Assembly (NCBI RefSeq): GCF_018129995.1
Contig: NZ_JAFCKS010000002.1
Span: forward strand, 62,001-126,000
Direction of reading: 5' to 3'
Length of the DNA stretch: 64,000 nt
From: Bradyrhizobium sp. SZCCT0153
GTDB taxonomy: Bacteria; Pseudomonadota; Alphaproteobacteria; Rhizobiales; Xanthobacteraceae
Within the stretch, counting starts at the first letter, position 1. Every line of letters begins with the position of its first letter. The notes below the pieces were generated by a model that saw nothing but the letters and a program-made list of their open reading frames with translations, was not told where the DNA came from and ran no database searches. The position numbers and the translations under genes are program-made. Shown here piece by piece: positions 34,314 to 43,660 of this stretch.

Positions 34314-37300
34314 TGCTTGAGCGTCTGGTCGCGTTCGCGCTTTCGCAGCGCATGTTCGTCGCTTTGAGCGTGCTTCTGCTCATCGGCGCAGGCGTCGTTG
34401 TTTTGCCTACCCTGCCGATCGACGCATTTCCCGACGTTTCGCCCGTACAGGTGAAGATCATCATGAAGGCGCCGGGCCTGACCCCGGAAGAGGTTGAACA
34501 GCGGATCACGGTTCCGATCGAGCTTGAATTGCTCGGATTGCCCAACAAGAAGATCCTTCGCTCGACGACAAAATATGCACTCGCCGATATCACGCTCGAC
34601 TTTGAAGATGGCACCGACATCTACTGGGCGCGCAATCAGGTCTCCGAGCGCTTATCGAACATCGCGCGCGATCTGCCTGAGGGGGTGACCGGTGGTTTGG
34701 CTCCGATCACTAGCCCCCTCGGCGAAATGTTCATGTTCACGATCGACAGCCCCGATCTCTCGCTGGCGGAGCGTCGAACGTTGCTCGATTGGGTGATCCG
34801 GCCGGCGTTGCGGACTGTTCCGGGGGTTGCTGACGTCAATTCGCTCGGCGGTCATGTCCGGGCATTCGAGATCGTGCCTCTGAATGATGCACTCGCAGCA
34901 CGCGGCATTTCGTCTGAACTGTTCCGGCGGGCGATCGAGACAAATAGCCGCAACGATGGCGCGGGCCGCGTCAACCAGGGTGAAGACAGCGCACTCGTCC
35001 GCATCGAGGGCAGCATCCGCTCAATCGATGACATCAAGGCGATTGTCATTGACACCCGGGACGGGGTCCCGATCCGAGTGAACGATGTCGCCCGTGTTCA
35101 GGTCGGTTCGCTGACGCGCTATGGAGCTGTCACGATCGACGGTCGGGGCGAAACGGTCGAAGGACTCGTGCTTGGATTGCGCGGTGCCAATGCCGGCCAG
35201 CTCGTCAGCGATGTGCGCCGGCGCCTAGAGGAGCTGCAACCGTCGCTTCCGAAGAGCGTTACCGTCAACGTGTTTTACGATCGAAGCCGGCTGGTTGGCC
35301 GCGCCGTCGGGACGGTTGTCCGGGCGCTGGGGGAAGCCACCATCCTCGTCATCGTCTTGCTACTGTTGTTTCTCGGTAACTGGCGTGCGTCGCTGGTGAT
35401 TGCCCTAAGCCTGCCGCTCGCGATCATGATCGCTCTGATGGTCATGCGCGTGGTCGGGATGTCGGCCAATCTGATGAGCTTGGGCGGCCTTGCGATCGCG
35501 ATCGGCATGTTGATCGACGCTTTGGTGGTCGTCGTCGAAAATATCGTGGGAAACCTCAGCAAGGATCAGGAAGGACAGACAGCACCGCTCATTCACATTG
35601 TGTTTCGTTCAGTCTGCGAGGTGCTCGAACCGGTTGCAACGGGCGTAATGATCATCATCATTGTTTTCGTGCCGCTGCTTGCGTTGCAAGGTCTCGAGGG
35701 AAAGCTCTTCATCCCCGTGGCGCTCGCGATCATCTTTGCATTGGCCGCATCGCTTTTGCTGGCGCTCACCGTCCTTCCTGTCGCTACCTCGTTTCTTCTC
35801 AAGGCGGCCCCGCATCGGGAACCATGGCTGATTCGACTTGCTTCACGAGGCTACGCGCCGGCGCTACGCTGGGCATTGGCCAATGAACGCAAGGTGATGG
35901 TGGCGGCAGTGGCATCTCTCGTTGCTGCGGGCTTCGCCTACACCCAGCTCGGCAAGACATTCATGCCGACCATGGACGAAGGCGACATTATCGTCAGCGT
36001 CGAGGCAATTCCGTCGATCAATCTCGATCAGTCAATTGCGATCAATACCAGGCTTCAAGCCGCGATTTTGACGCAGGTATCCGACGTTGCGGGTGCCATC
36101 GCCCGAACGGGATCGGATGAGCTGGGTCTCGACCCGATGGGGCCCAATCAGACCGACACGTTTCTGGTCTTAAAGCCGCCGAACGAGCGGAAGACGACGG
36201 ATAAGTCCGTCCTGCTTCAGCAGCTTCGGCATGTGCTCGCCGACTTTCCGGGGCTGTCTCTCAGCTTTACGCAGCCGATCGACATGCGTGTCCAGGAGAT
36301 GATAAGCGGCGTGCGTGGCGACGTCGCGGTGAAGATCTTCGGTCCTGACATCGCGAAGCTCAACGAAATTGCAAGCAGCCTCTCCGCGATCCTGTCCAGC
36401 ATCGATGGTGCCGAGGATGTTTACACGACGCTCAACGAAGGCGCGCAGTACTATACGATTGTGGTCAATCGACTGGAGGCGGGTCGTCTCGGCTTGGCGG
36501 TGGATGCGATTGCCGCCTCGCTGCGCACGCAGATTGAGGGGCGCACCATCGGCACGGCGCTTGAAGAGGGGCGCCGCACGCCGATACTGGTGCGCGGCAG
36601 CGAGAAGACCCGCGAAGCACCCACCATGCTGGCCAATTTGCCCCTGACGCTTGCGTCCGGTCAGCACGTGGCCCTCTCACAGGTTGCGCGTATTCATCGG
36701 GTCGACGGTCCCGTGAAGATAGACCGCGAGGACGGGACCCGGATGAGCGTGGTTCGATCCAATGTTCGAGGTCGCGACATGGTGGGCTTCGTCCAGGCTG
36801 CGCAGCAGAGGGTTGCAACAGAGTTGGCGCTGCCGCAGGGCTATCGGCTGACCTGGGGCGGCCAGTACGAAAACCAGCAACGCGCCGCTGCACGTCTGTC
36901 GGTCGTCGTCCCGGTCGCCATTGGACTGATTTTCGTACTGCTTTTTACCACCTTCGGCTCGATGCGCCAGGCGCTGATGGTCCTGATAAACATCCCCTTC
37001 GCTCTCATCGGCGGCGTCTTTGCTCTCGTTTTGACGGGCGAGTACCTGTCCGTTCCGGCTTCAGTCGGGTTTATCGCGCTGCTCGGCATCGCCGTTCTGA
37101 ATGGCGTTGTGCTGGTCTCCTACTTTAATCAGTTGCGCGCGCACGGCGTCCCGGAGGAGAGCATTGTCATGGAGGGCGCCAAGCGCCGGCTCCGGCCGGT
37201 GCTGATGACCGCCAGCATTACCGCGCTCGGACTGGTCCCGTTGCTGTTCGCCTCCGGCCCTGGCTCCGAAATTCAGAAGCCGCTGGCCATCGTGGTGATT

Positions 37301-37390
37301 GGCGGGCTGCTGTCATCGACGCTTTTGACGCTTGTACTTCTGCCAATTCTCTATCGTCGGTTCGGCCGCGCGGCTAAGGGGTCCAAATGA
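34313..37390 (+). CDS. RND efflux permease (CusA/CzcA family)
   Basis: This 1025-residue proton-driven pump has the RND layout: an N-terminal helix, two large periplasmic domains and two blocks of membrane helices. The CzcA/CusA relationship shows in LPIDAFPDVSPVQVKIIMKAPG, STTKYALADITLDFEDGTD, GLAIAIGMLIDALVVVVEN (helix 4 proton-relay Asp) and the C-terminal VLMTASITALGLVPLLF. The helix-4 region has a single Asp in ID-ALVVVVEN where classical CzcA has DFG...DGAV, so the exported cation is not predictable. It overlaps the DUF3240 gene by 4 bp and the adaptor by 1 bp. Confidence 0.93.
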   Translation: MLERLVAFALSQRMFVALSVLLLIGAGVVVLPTLPIDAFPDVSPVQVKIIMKAPGLTPEEVEQRITVPIELELLGLPNKKILRSTTKYALADITLDFEDGTDIYWARNQVSERLSNIARDLPEGVTGGLAPITSPLGEMFMFTIDSPDLSLAERRTLLDWVIRPALRTVPGVADVNSLGGHVRAFEIVPLNDALAARGISSELFRRAIETNSRNDGAGRVNQGEDSALVRIEGSIRSIDDIKAIVIDTRDGVPIRVNDVARVQVGSLTRYGAVTIDGRGETVEGLVLGLRGANAGQLVSDVRRRLEELQPSLPKSVTVNVFYDRSRLVGRAVGTVVRALGEATILVIVLLLLFLGNWRASLVIALSLPLAIMIALMVMRVVGMSANLMSLGGLAIAIGMLIDALVVVVENIVGNLSKDQEGQTAPLIHIVFRSVCEVLEPVATGVMIIIIVFVPLLALQGLEGKLFIPVALAIIFALAASLLLALTVLPVATSFLLKAAPHREPWLIRLASRGYAPALRWALANERKVMVAAVASLVAAGFAYTQLGKTFMPTMDEGDIIVSVEAIPSINLDQSIAINTRLQAAILTQVSDVAGAIARTGSDELGLDPMGPNQTDTFLVLKPPNERKTTDKSVLLQQLRHVLADFPGLSLSFTQPIDMRVQEMISGVRGDVAVKIFGPDIAKLNEIASSLSAILSSIDGAEDVYTTLNEGAQYYTIVVNRLEAGRLGLAVDAIAASLRTQIEGRTIGTALEEGRRTPILVRGSEKTREAPTMLANLPLTLASGQHVALSQVARIHRVDGPVKIDREDGTRMSVVRSNVRGRDMVGFVQAAQQRVATELALPQGYRLTWGGQYENQQRAAARLSVVVPVAIGLIFVLLFTTFGSMRQALMVLINIPFALIGGVFALVLTGEYLSVPASVGFIALLGIAVLNGVVLVSYFNQLRAHGVPEESIVMEGAKRRLRPVLMTASITALGLVPLLFASGPGSEIQKPLAIVVIGGLLSSTLLTLVLLPILYRRFGRAAKGSK

Positions 37391-37704
37391 CGGTTGAATC
37401 TGTCTGCCTGACGCTCGTCGTTGCTCGCAGGCTTCGCGAGGAACTGTTTGATTATCTCAGCGAGCAGCGCGATCTGCTATCCGGTTTTACGGCCTCAGAG
37501 AGCGCCGGCCACGGTCCGACCGTGCGGCTGCACACGACGGCCGAGCAGGTGAAGGGGCACGCCGATGAGGTCTTGGTGCGGACAATTCTGGAGAGGCGGG
37601 ATGCTGCACGATTGCTGGGCCGGTTAAAGACGGCGTTCGCAGGAACGAGGCTGGTTTATTGGATCACGCCAGTCGTGGAATTCGGCACGATTGACGATCA
37701 ATAG
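37387..37704 (+). CDS. DUF3240 family protein of the RND operon
   Basis: The 105-residue protein fits the DUF3240 family found at the end of czc/cus-type operons. It is a small ferredoxin-like alpha/beta protein with no signal peptide, carrying LTLVVARRLREELFDYLSEQ and a C-terminal YWITPVVEFGTID. The ATG overlaps the pump's TGA (ATGA). A PII-like or metal-binding regulatory role has been proposed for related proteins; here only the operon link is clear. Confidence 0.8.
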   Translation: MTVESVCLTLVVARRLREELFDYLSEQRDLLSGFTASESAGHGPTVRLHTTAEQVKGHADEVLVRTILERRDAARLLGRLKTAFAGTRLVYWITPVVEFGTIDDQ

Positions 37705-37770
37705 GAGAAACCTGAAGATTGAGCGGAGTTGCATTGTGTAAGGTCGCACTCGGTTCAACAGGAAGCCTAC

Positions 37771-38832
37771 ATGAGCACCTTCGAAGACAAAGTGTTCCTT
37801 TCCCTGGTCGTCGCAGTCTCACTCGCGTTCGGATGGATTCTCTGGCCATTCTACGGCGCGATTCTCTGGGGCGTTGTGGCGGTCGTGGTGTTTGCTCCGC
37901 TGTACCGGCGACTGTTGGAGATTCTCGATCATAGGCACAGCCTGGCTGCTATCTTGACGGTCATGATTATCGTGATGATGGTCATTTTGCCGTTGGCGTT
38001 GGTCGGTGGAGCGCTGGCTCGGGAAGCATCTTCCGTGTACGGGCGTGTCCAGTCAGGCGAACTGGATCTCGTCCGGTCGTTCCAGCAGATTGTGGATGCA
38101 CTTCCCGCCTGGCTAACCAGTCTGCTCGATCGCTTCGGCCTCGCGAGCCTTGGTGGGGTTCAGGACAAAGTGTCTGGTGCCCTCTTGAAGGGCAGCCAGT
38201 TCATTGCTGCACAGGCGCTTGAGATCGGTCAAAGCACTTTCGGGTTCTTTGTGAACCTCTTCGCCATGCTGTACTTGCTGTTCTTCCTGTTTCGCGACGA
38301 GACGACGCTGTCGAGGCGCGTGAAAGGCGCAATACCGCTGCGCCCGGAACAATTGAACGCTCTTCTGCTCAAATTCACCATCGTTATCCGGGCGACCGTC
38401 AAGGGAGACTTGCTCGTCGCGCTGCTGCAAGGTGCTCTTGGCGGAGTGATATTCTGGTTCCTGGGTATAAACGCATCGCTGCTGTGGGCAGTCTTGATGG
38501 CCTTCCTCTCGCTGCTGCCCGCGATAGGGTCTGGCTTGGTCTGGATGCCGGTGGCGATCTATCTACTTGCAACCGGCGCTATCTGGCAGGGCATCGTCCT
38601 GATTGCCTACGGTGCCTTCGTCATTGGCCTGGTGGACAATTTCCTGCGGCCGATGCTCGTGGGTAAAGACACCAAGATGCCCGACTATGTGGTGTTTTTT
38701 TCGACGCTTGGCGGGATCGAAGCCTTCGGTCTCAACGGCTTTGTCATCGGCCCCGTGATCGCTGCCATGTTTATCGCGCTGTGGGATATATTCTCGGACT
38801 CGCGACAGAGGAGCGACGACGCCGCGGCTTGA
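37771..38832 (+). CDS. AI-2E family transporter
   Basis: The 353-residue membrane protein has about eight helices and the AI-2E (UPF0118) layout: N-terminal helices (SLVVAVSLAFGWILWPFYGAI), a soluble amphipathic segment (residues 95-150), and the conserved C-terminal half with PAIGSGLVWMPVAIYLL and VDNFLRPMLVGKDTKMPDYV. Members export autoinducer-2 or act as Na+(Li+)/H+ antiporters. The start at 37771 has CAGGAAG upstream; the longer open frame to 37729 lacks support. It follows DUF3240 by 66 bp and may belong to the same transcript. Confidence 0.93.
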   Translation: MSTFEDKVFLSLVVAVSLAFGWILWPFYGAILWGVVAVVVFAPLYRRLLEILDHRHSLAAILTVMIIVMMVILPLALVGGALAREASSVYGRVQSGELDLVRSFQQIVDALPAWLTSLLDRFGLASLGGVQDKVSGALLKGSQFIAAQALEIGQSTFGFFVNLFAMLYLLFFLFRDETTLSRRVKGAIPLRPEQLNALLLKFTIVIRATVKGDLLVALLQGALGGVIFWFLGINASLLWAVLMAFLSLLPAIGSGLVWMPVAIYLLATGAIWQGIVLIAYGAFVIGLVDNFLRPMLVGKDTKMPDYVVFFSTLGGIEAFGLNGFVIGPVIAAMFIALWDIFSDSRQRSDDAAA

Positions 38833-38995
38833 GTCTTTTCAAGAGCTCAAGCGGCCATGACAGGGCATGGGCCCGAAAAGCGGATTATTCAGCGGACGTC
38901 CGTTGATCCATCGCAACAAGGATTTGGAGCGCTGCTATCTAATCCCCGGGTCCCGACCGAGGCCAACCACGCGGGGGGCTTGAGTGGAATAGCTT

Positions 38996-40753
38996 ATGAT
39001 GTCTCACTTTCGCGCGTTGAATGCTCCGACGCCGTATCTGTTTTTTACAGGAAAGGGCGGTGTTGGTAAGACGTCTCTTGCGTGCGCCACCGCCGTTGCC
39101 CTTGCGGACCGCGGACTTCGCGTTCTTCTCGTCAGCACCGATCCTGCCTCGAACCTCGACGAGATGCTCGAGGTCGGTCTGACCGATCGCCCAACGCCGG
39201 TGCCAAACGTGACCGGACTTTCGGCGATGAATATCGATCCCGAGGCTGCTGCGGAGAGTTATCGTGCACGGGTCCTTGAACAGCTCGGACCGCAAGTTAC
39301 CGCTCCCGAGCGGTCGACCGTGCGCGAGCAACTGTCCGGCGCATGCACCACTGAAATTGCCGCCTTCGACGAATTTGTAGGGCTGCTCGACGGCGATATT
39401 GCGGGCTTCGATCACATCATATTCGACACCGCCCCGACCGGCCACACGCTACGCCTCCTCAGCCTCCCAAAGGCATGGACCGGCTTTCTCAAGGATAATG
39501 ATCGGGGAGCGTCCTGCCTCGGGCCACACTCGGGTCTGAAGATGCAGGAGAATCGCTTTCGCAAGGCGCTCGAGGCGCTGGGTGATTCCGCGCGGACCAC
39601 CATCGTCCTGGTCACTCGCGCCGACCGGGGTGCGATCCGTGAAGCGGCCAGGACGGCCGGCGAACTCGACGGGCTCAATCTGTCGAACCAGCTCCTCGTG
39701 GTGAATGGGCGTTTCCACGCCTCGGACCCGACGGATGCCGTCGCAGTTGCCCTCGAGCGGGATCAGGACGAGGCGTTGGCGGCAATGCCTGCCTCTCTCA
39801 AAAAACTGCCGCGAGACGAAATTCCATTGGTCGCTTTCGACATCGTCGGCCTGACGGCACTGAGGGGGCTCCTGTCGCCCTCCAGTCAACCGTCAGGTGC
39901 AATTATCAAGTCAGACCCAGAGACAATTGACCCGCCGAGTCTTGAGCGGTTGGTCGATGAAATTGCGCTGGGCAAGCACGGCCTCGTCATGGTCATGGGG
40001 AAGGGTGGCGTCGGAAAGACGACGATCGCTGCCGCTGTCGCCGTGGGATTGGCCAAGCGAGGCCATGCGGTCCACCTCAGCACGACCGATCCTGCAGCTC
40101 ACGTTGCCTTCGTCGTTGATGGCGTTATGCCCGGCCTGACGGTCGACCGGATCGACCCGCGGGTCGAGACAGAGCGGTATGTCGCGAAGATATTGGCGAG
40201 CCGGGGCCGTGACCTCGACGAGCAAGGCAAGGCCCTGCTCGTCGAGGACCTTGCTTCGCCATGTACCGAGGAGGTCGCCGTGTTCCATGCCTTCTCGCAC
40301 GTTGTTGCGGAGGCCCGGAGCGCGTTCGTGGTGCTCGATACTGCGCCAACTGGCCACACACTGCTCCTGCTGGATGCGACCGGCGCCTATCATCGCCAGA
40401 TGACCAGCCAACTTGCACCGGGCGGATCGGGGCGTATCGTTACCCCGCTGATGAGGCTGCAGGACCCCGCATACACAAAGGTGATCCTGGTTACGCTGCC
40501 GGAGACGACGCCCGTTTCCGAGGCCGCTTCCCTTCAGGATGACCTGCGGCGTGCCGGTATCGATCCGTTCGGCTGGGTCATCAACAAGAGCCTCGCCGTC
40601 TCGGGGACTCGCGATCCTCTGCTGCGGCTTCGGCTCGATCATGAGCGAACGCAGATCGCTCGCGTTCGAAACAGGCTTACAAAGCGGGCCTTCATTATTG
40701 GATGGCGAAACAAGCCGCCGATCGGAGTGGGCGAACTCCGGACTCTGTCATGA
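38996..40753 (+). CDS. arsA: ArsA-type arsenite-transporting ATPase
   Basis: This 585-residue protein has two homologous ATPase halves, each with a P loop (FTGKGGVGKTSLACA near residue 18 and VMGKGGVGKTTIAAA near 335) and a DTAPTGHTL signature in both halves (residues about 143 and 450). Cys residues in GACTTEIA and SPCTEEVA occupy the metalloid-binding region. ArsA drives the ArsB arsenite channel and takes arsenite from ArsD. No arsB, arsD or arsC is seen in the window, so it is either an orphan or serves another export path. The ATG pair at 38996/38999 allows two starts. Confidence 0.92.
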   Translation: MMSHFRALNAPTPYLFFTGKGGVGKTSLACATAVALADRGLRVLLVSTDPASNLDEMLEVGLTDRPTPVPNVTGLSAMNIDPEAAAESYRARVLEQLGPQVTAPERSTVREQLSGACTTEIAAFDEFVGLLDGDIAGFDHIIFDTAPTGHTLRLLSLPKAWTGFLKDNDRGASCLGPHSGLKMQENRFRKALEALGDSARTTIVLVTRADRGAIREAARTAGELDGLNLSNQLLVVNGRFHASDPTDAVAVALERDQDEALAAMPASLKKLPRDEIPLVAFDIVGLTALRGLLSPSSQPSGAIIKSDPETIDPPSLERLVDEIALGKHGLVMVMGKGGVGKTTIAAAVAVGLAKRGHAVHLSTTDPAAHVAFVVDGVMPGLTVDRIDPRVETERYVAKILASRGRDLDEQGKALLVEDLASPCTEEVAVFHAFSHVVAEARSAFVVLDTAPTGHTLLLLDATGAYHRQMTSQLAPGGSGRIVTPLMRLQDPAYTKVILVTLPETTPVSEAASLQDDLRRAGIDPFGWVINKSLAVSGTRDPLLRLRLDHERTQIARVRNRLTKRAFIIGWRNKPPIGVGELRTLS

Positions 40754-40932
40754 ACGTCCAGAATCCAAGTTCATCCGACGACCAACGAGCTCCCGATACG
40801 TCGAGTTGGCACCGTTGGCAAATGAAGAGCGGACATCTGTGGGGGGCCTGCTTCGCGCAAATGCCGGACCGCACTCCAGCTGTTTGACGCAGATCAACGT
40901 GATTGGAAATGCACCTTGCAAACTGTTTAGCC

Positions 40933-41457
40933 ATGCAAACAACGGAGCTGCAAAAAACGGGGCTAACGACACCTCCTCGCCGAATTCACACGGCGTGGGA
41001 GTGGATCTGGAAGTCCGCCATATCTGGATTTTGCGGTAGCGCCGCTTCGACGGCGCTCATGTACTTCAAGGCCAAGGCCGGAATCCTGCCGTCATTCCAG
41101 CCCTACGAGAACTTCCAGATGGCTGCAGGCCACTTGTTCGGGCACGACATTCACCCAGGAATCCTTTGGCTGGTTTCGTTTTTCAACGGATCGACCGTGA
41201 TCGGCCTCGTCTTTGGGTATCTCTATCGATATCTGCCCGGGGGCAGCGGCACGTCCAAGGGACTGGTCTTCGGCATCTGCGGTTGGCTGGTGATGAATCT
41301 CCTGGCGTTTCCGATGATCGGTCTCGGCTCGTTTGCAACCTCAACCGGACTGGGCTTTTGGCCTGCGATGTTTTCGTTGGCCATGCTCACAACGTATAGT
41401 CTGGCGATGGGATCAGTTTACGGCGTACTGGAGCGATCTGAAGGAGCGAGACGATAG
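40933..41457 (+). CDS. Small membrane protein (DUF6789-like), unknown function
   Basis: From ATG 40933 the product has 174 residues and four membrane helices (SAISGFCGSAASTALMYF, GILWLVSFFNGSTVIGLVFG, GLVFGICGWLVMNLLAFPMI and WPAMFSLAMLTTYSLAMGSV). The layout resembles DUF6789-type proteins, a recognition call of moderate certainty. The start is uncertain: neither 40933 nor the earlier in-frame ATG at 40909 has a clear ribosome site. It follows arsA by about 180 bp and is convergent with soxT. Confidence 0.65.
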   Translation: MQTTELQKTGLTTPPRRIHTAWEWIWKSAISGFCGSAASTALMYFKAKAGILPSFQPYENFQMAAGHLFGHDIHPGILWLVSFFNGSTVIGLVFGYLYRYLPGGSGTSKGLVFGICGWLVMNLLAFPMIGLGSFATSTGLGFWPAMFSLAMLTTYSLAMGSVYGVLERSEGARR

Positions 41458-41664
41458 CGTGCATGGGATCATCAACCAACGGAAGCCCAATCGACCTGAT
41501 CGCCGTGGCGCAAGATCCGAATTGAAATTCCTCGTTTCTTCAATCGATAGTCCAGCATAACTCGAGAATCGCTCGAGCGTATCGTCGATACCTAAGGCTG
41601 GTTGATCCATACGCTGCATGCCGGGCAAACCCGGCTGAGCCCGGCGAGCCTGTTTCGTCTCTCT

Positions 41665-42750
41665 CTATGCTGACGCACCAAACATCCGCCGGATCGCCGG
41701 CCACCATTCTCCGGTCATCGTATATTCGAGGCCAAGCCGCGCTCCGCAGGCGATGGCCAGCATCGTGATGGGCGCGGAGAGAGCGAGTGTGGAGAATGCG
41801 GAAAGGCCTTGTCCGATGGTGCAGCCCATAGACAGGATGCCGCCCGTTCCCATCAGCAGGGCGCCGATCATGTGACGCTTCAGCTCACGAGCGTCGTCGC
41901 AGGCCTCCCAGCGGAAGCCGCGCGAAAACAGCGCGGCGAGAAATGATCCGAGGACGACACCCGCAACCGACCCGATGCCGAAGTCGGCGCGACTGCCAGA
42001 GAACGTCGCAACGTACAGAATACTGTTTCCAAGCGGGGCGACGAAGGTGAGAGAGGCCAGACGATCGGGGTCGAACTCGTCGTGGCCGAGCCAGCCGGTC
42101 GCGAACCAGCCAAAGGCGACCGCCAGCCCCGCGGTGCCGCCGGCAAACAGCAAGCGCCGCGAGCGAAGGAGGTGGCCGTCAGCCAAGGCCCAGCCGACCA
42201 GCGAAAGCGACACGCAACTCGCCACGATGGCCCGTGCGTGAGTCCCGAAAACCGGCGCGAGCAGGGAGTCGAGACTTTGTGTCGTGCCTTCGGGAAGCCG
42301 GACGGAGAGGGGCTCGATCAGGGCGAGCCGCATGAAGCCGGTCAATCCACGCATTGCTGCGAGGGCGGAAATGCCTATCACGAGATAAGCGACGATTGCC
42401 CTGAGATCTCCGCCGCCGATTCGCACCAGTGTCCCAAAACCGCACGTGCCCACCAGAGCCATCCCGATGCCGAAGGCCAGCCCGCCTATGATTGCTCCGC
42501 CCAGTCCGATTGAGGAAGACAAGTAGATCGACGTGGAAAGGTCGATGAGACCAAGCGCCGCCATCGACTGGGTCAGGAGCAATGCAATCCCGGCAGCGAA
42601 CGCAAACGACTTCAGCCGGCGCGTATCGGACGCATAGAAGGCATCCTCCAGCATCGCAAGCGTGCAGAAGCGACCCGCGCGACCGGCGACACCAAGCGCA
42701 GCGCCGGCGAGCAGCCCGCACACCAGGCTGACCTGAGAGAGGGTGAGCAT
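41665..42750 (-). CDS. soxT: SoxT-like YeeE/YedE-family sulfur permease
   Basis: This 361-residue protein has about ten membrane helices and the conserved Cys of YeeE/YedE permeases in RAGRFCTLAMLED, GTCGFGTLVRIGGGD and SMGCTIGQGLSAFS. Family members import thiosulfate or move sulfur compounds through persulfide-like Cys relays. It is the last gene of the minus-strand soxS-soxR-soxT unit, the arrangement of sox clusters in Paracoccus, which supports the name. The start at 42750 has CGGAGG upstream and is preferred over 42819. Confidence 0.9.
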   Translation of the reverse strand: MLTLSQVSLVCGLLAGAALGVAGRAGRFCTLAMLEDAFYASDTRRLKSFAFAAGIALLLTQSMAALGLIDLSTSIYLSSSIGLGGAIIGGLAFGIGMALVGTCGFGTLVRIGGGDLRAIVAYLVIGISALAAMRGLTGFMRLALIEPLSVRLPEGTTQSLDSLLAPVFGTHARAIVASCVSLSLVGWALADGHLLRSRRLLFAGGTAGLAVAFGWFATGWLGHDEFDPDRLASLTFVAPLGNSILYVATFSGSRADFGIGSVAGVVLGSFLAALFSRGFRWEACDDARELKRHMIGALLMGTGGILSMGCTIGQGLSAFSTLALSAPITMLAIACGARLGLEYTMTGEWWPAIRRMFGASA

Positions 42751-42827
42751 ATCCTCCGGATTTTCCTTGTCGTTCGCTTCGGGCAGTCTGCGCCAGGAAG
42801 GACCAGGAATCCAGAGCAATCCCGGCG

Positions 42828-43178
42828 TCAGCGTCGTCGGCGGCGTACCGGCTCGCAGAACACGTCGTAGATCGCGGTCAGAATCTTGCGCACGTCGTCA
42901 TTCGCCAGGCTGTAGTAGATGGCCTTGCCGTCGCGACGGGTCGTCACCAGGCGATCGAGTCGGAGGCGCGCGAGCTGCTGGGACACTGTCGACTGGCGTT
43001 CACCGAGAAATTGCTCGAGCTCCGTGACCGATTTCTCCCCCTCGGCGAGAATGCAGAGCAGCAACAGCCGTGATTCATGCGAGAGCGCCTTCAGCATGTC
43101 GCTCGCCTCGCGTGCCCTCTCGATCATCTGCTCGAGCTCGGCCGAGCCCTCGATATCCTTCAACTTCGGCAGCGGCAT
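42828..43178 (-). CDS. soxR: SoxR/SqrR-like ArsR-family repressor with sensor Cys pair
   Basis: The 116-residue winged-helix regulator has the ArsR fold (HESRLLLLCILAEGEKSVTE, DNA-recognition helix RQSTVSQQLARLRLDRLV, wing RRDGKAIYYSL). Two Cys, C42 in LLLLC and C108 in DVFCEP, occupy the positions used by BigR/SqrR-type proteins that form tetrasulfide bridges with sulfane sulfur and lose DNA binding. That mechanism is family knowledge. It is co-transcribed between soxS and soxT, and ATTC-N8-GAAT sites in the locus are plausible operators. Confidence 0.92.
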   Translation of the reverse strand: MPLPKLKDIEGSAELEQMIERAREASDMLKALSHESRLLLLCILAEGEKSVTELEQFLGERQSTVSQQLARLRLDRLVTTRRDGKAIYYSLANDDVRKILTAIYDVFCEPVRRRRR

Positions 43179-43202
43179 GTCTTGCTCATTCCTTTCGCAC
43201 CG

Positions 43203-43583
43203 TCAGGACTGACCTGCCCGCAATCCCGCATTGAGAAGGATCCGGTCCAGCAGCCCGAAAAAGAACGCATCCCCCGGGTAGCCCCTGATGCGTCCAACTT
43301 CACGCCCTTTATCTACTATCACGAATGTCGGTGTGAAAGGACCGGCGTCAATCCCAACAAGGTCCGTCGGCAGAGGTCGATCCACGTCAATGCGACGAAG
43401 CGGTGCGGATCGGCTCTCGTCCGTATTGGGGTAGATTGGTGCGATCTCGGCATTGAACCGCGCGCACCACACGCAACCTGCGCGCTCGAACATCACGAGC
43501 TCGGCGGCAAGCGCGCTCCCCATCTGAAGCGGCAACAGGGCAATGGCTATTGCTGCCAAGAATAGGAAACGGGCAGGGGACAT
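43203..43583 (-). CDS. soxS: SoxS-type periplasmic thioredoxin
   Basis: The 126-residue protein has a signal peptide (RFLFLAAIAIALLPLQM, cleavage near ALAA) and a thioredoxin-like fold with active site FERAGCVWCARFN and cis-Pro segment FTPTFVIVDKGREVGRIRGY. In Paracoccus SoxS keeps the SoxY carrier thiol reactive. It heads the minus-strand soxSRT unit and is divergent from soxV; the 77-bp shared gap is AT-rich with TATA-like blocks. Confidence 0.9.
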   Translation of the reverse strand: MSPARFLFLAAIAIALLPLQMGSALAAELVMFERAGCVWCARFNAEIAPIYPNTDESRSAPLRRIDVDRPLPTDLVGIDAGPFTPTFVIVDKGREVGRIRGYPGDAFFFGLLDRILLNAGLRAGQS

Positions 43584-43610
43584 CGCTGGACGTATCTTCT
43601 GGACTTCTCG

Positions 43611-43645
43611 ACGGTATTATATCATTAAATTCGTATACGTATAGA
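43611..43645. promoter_or_regulatory. AT-rich divergent promoter region of soxS and soxV
   Basis: The short gap between the divergent soxS and soxV genes contains TATTATATCATTAAATTC and CGTATACG in an otherwise GC-rich genome. It must drive both transcripts. One ATTC half is present, but a full ATTC-N8-GAAT site is not, so binding by the ArsR-type repressors is only possible here. Confidence 0.45.
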
Positions 43646-43660
43646 GGGGAGCGGAGCAGT

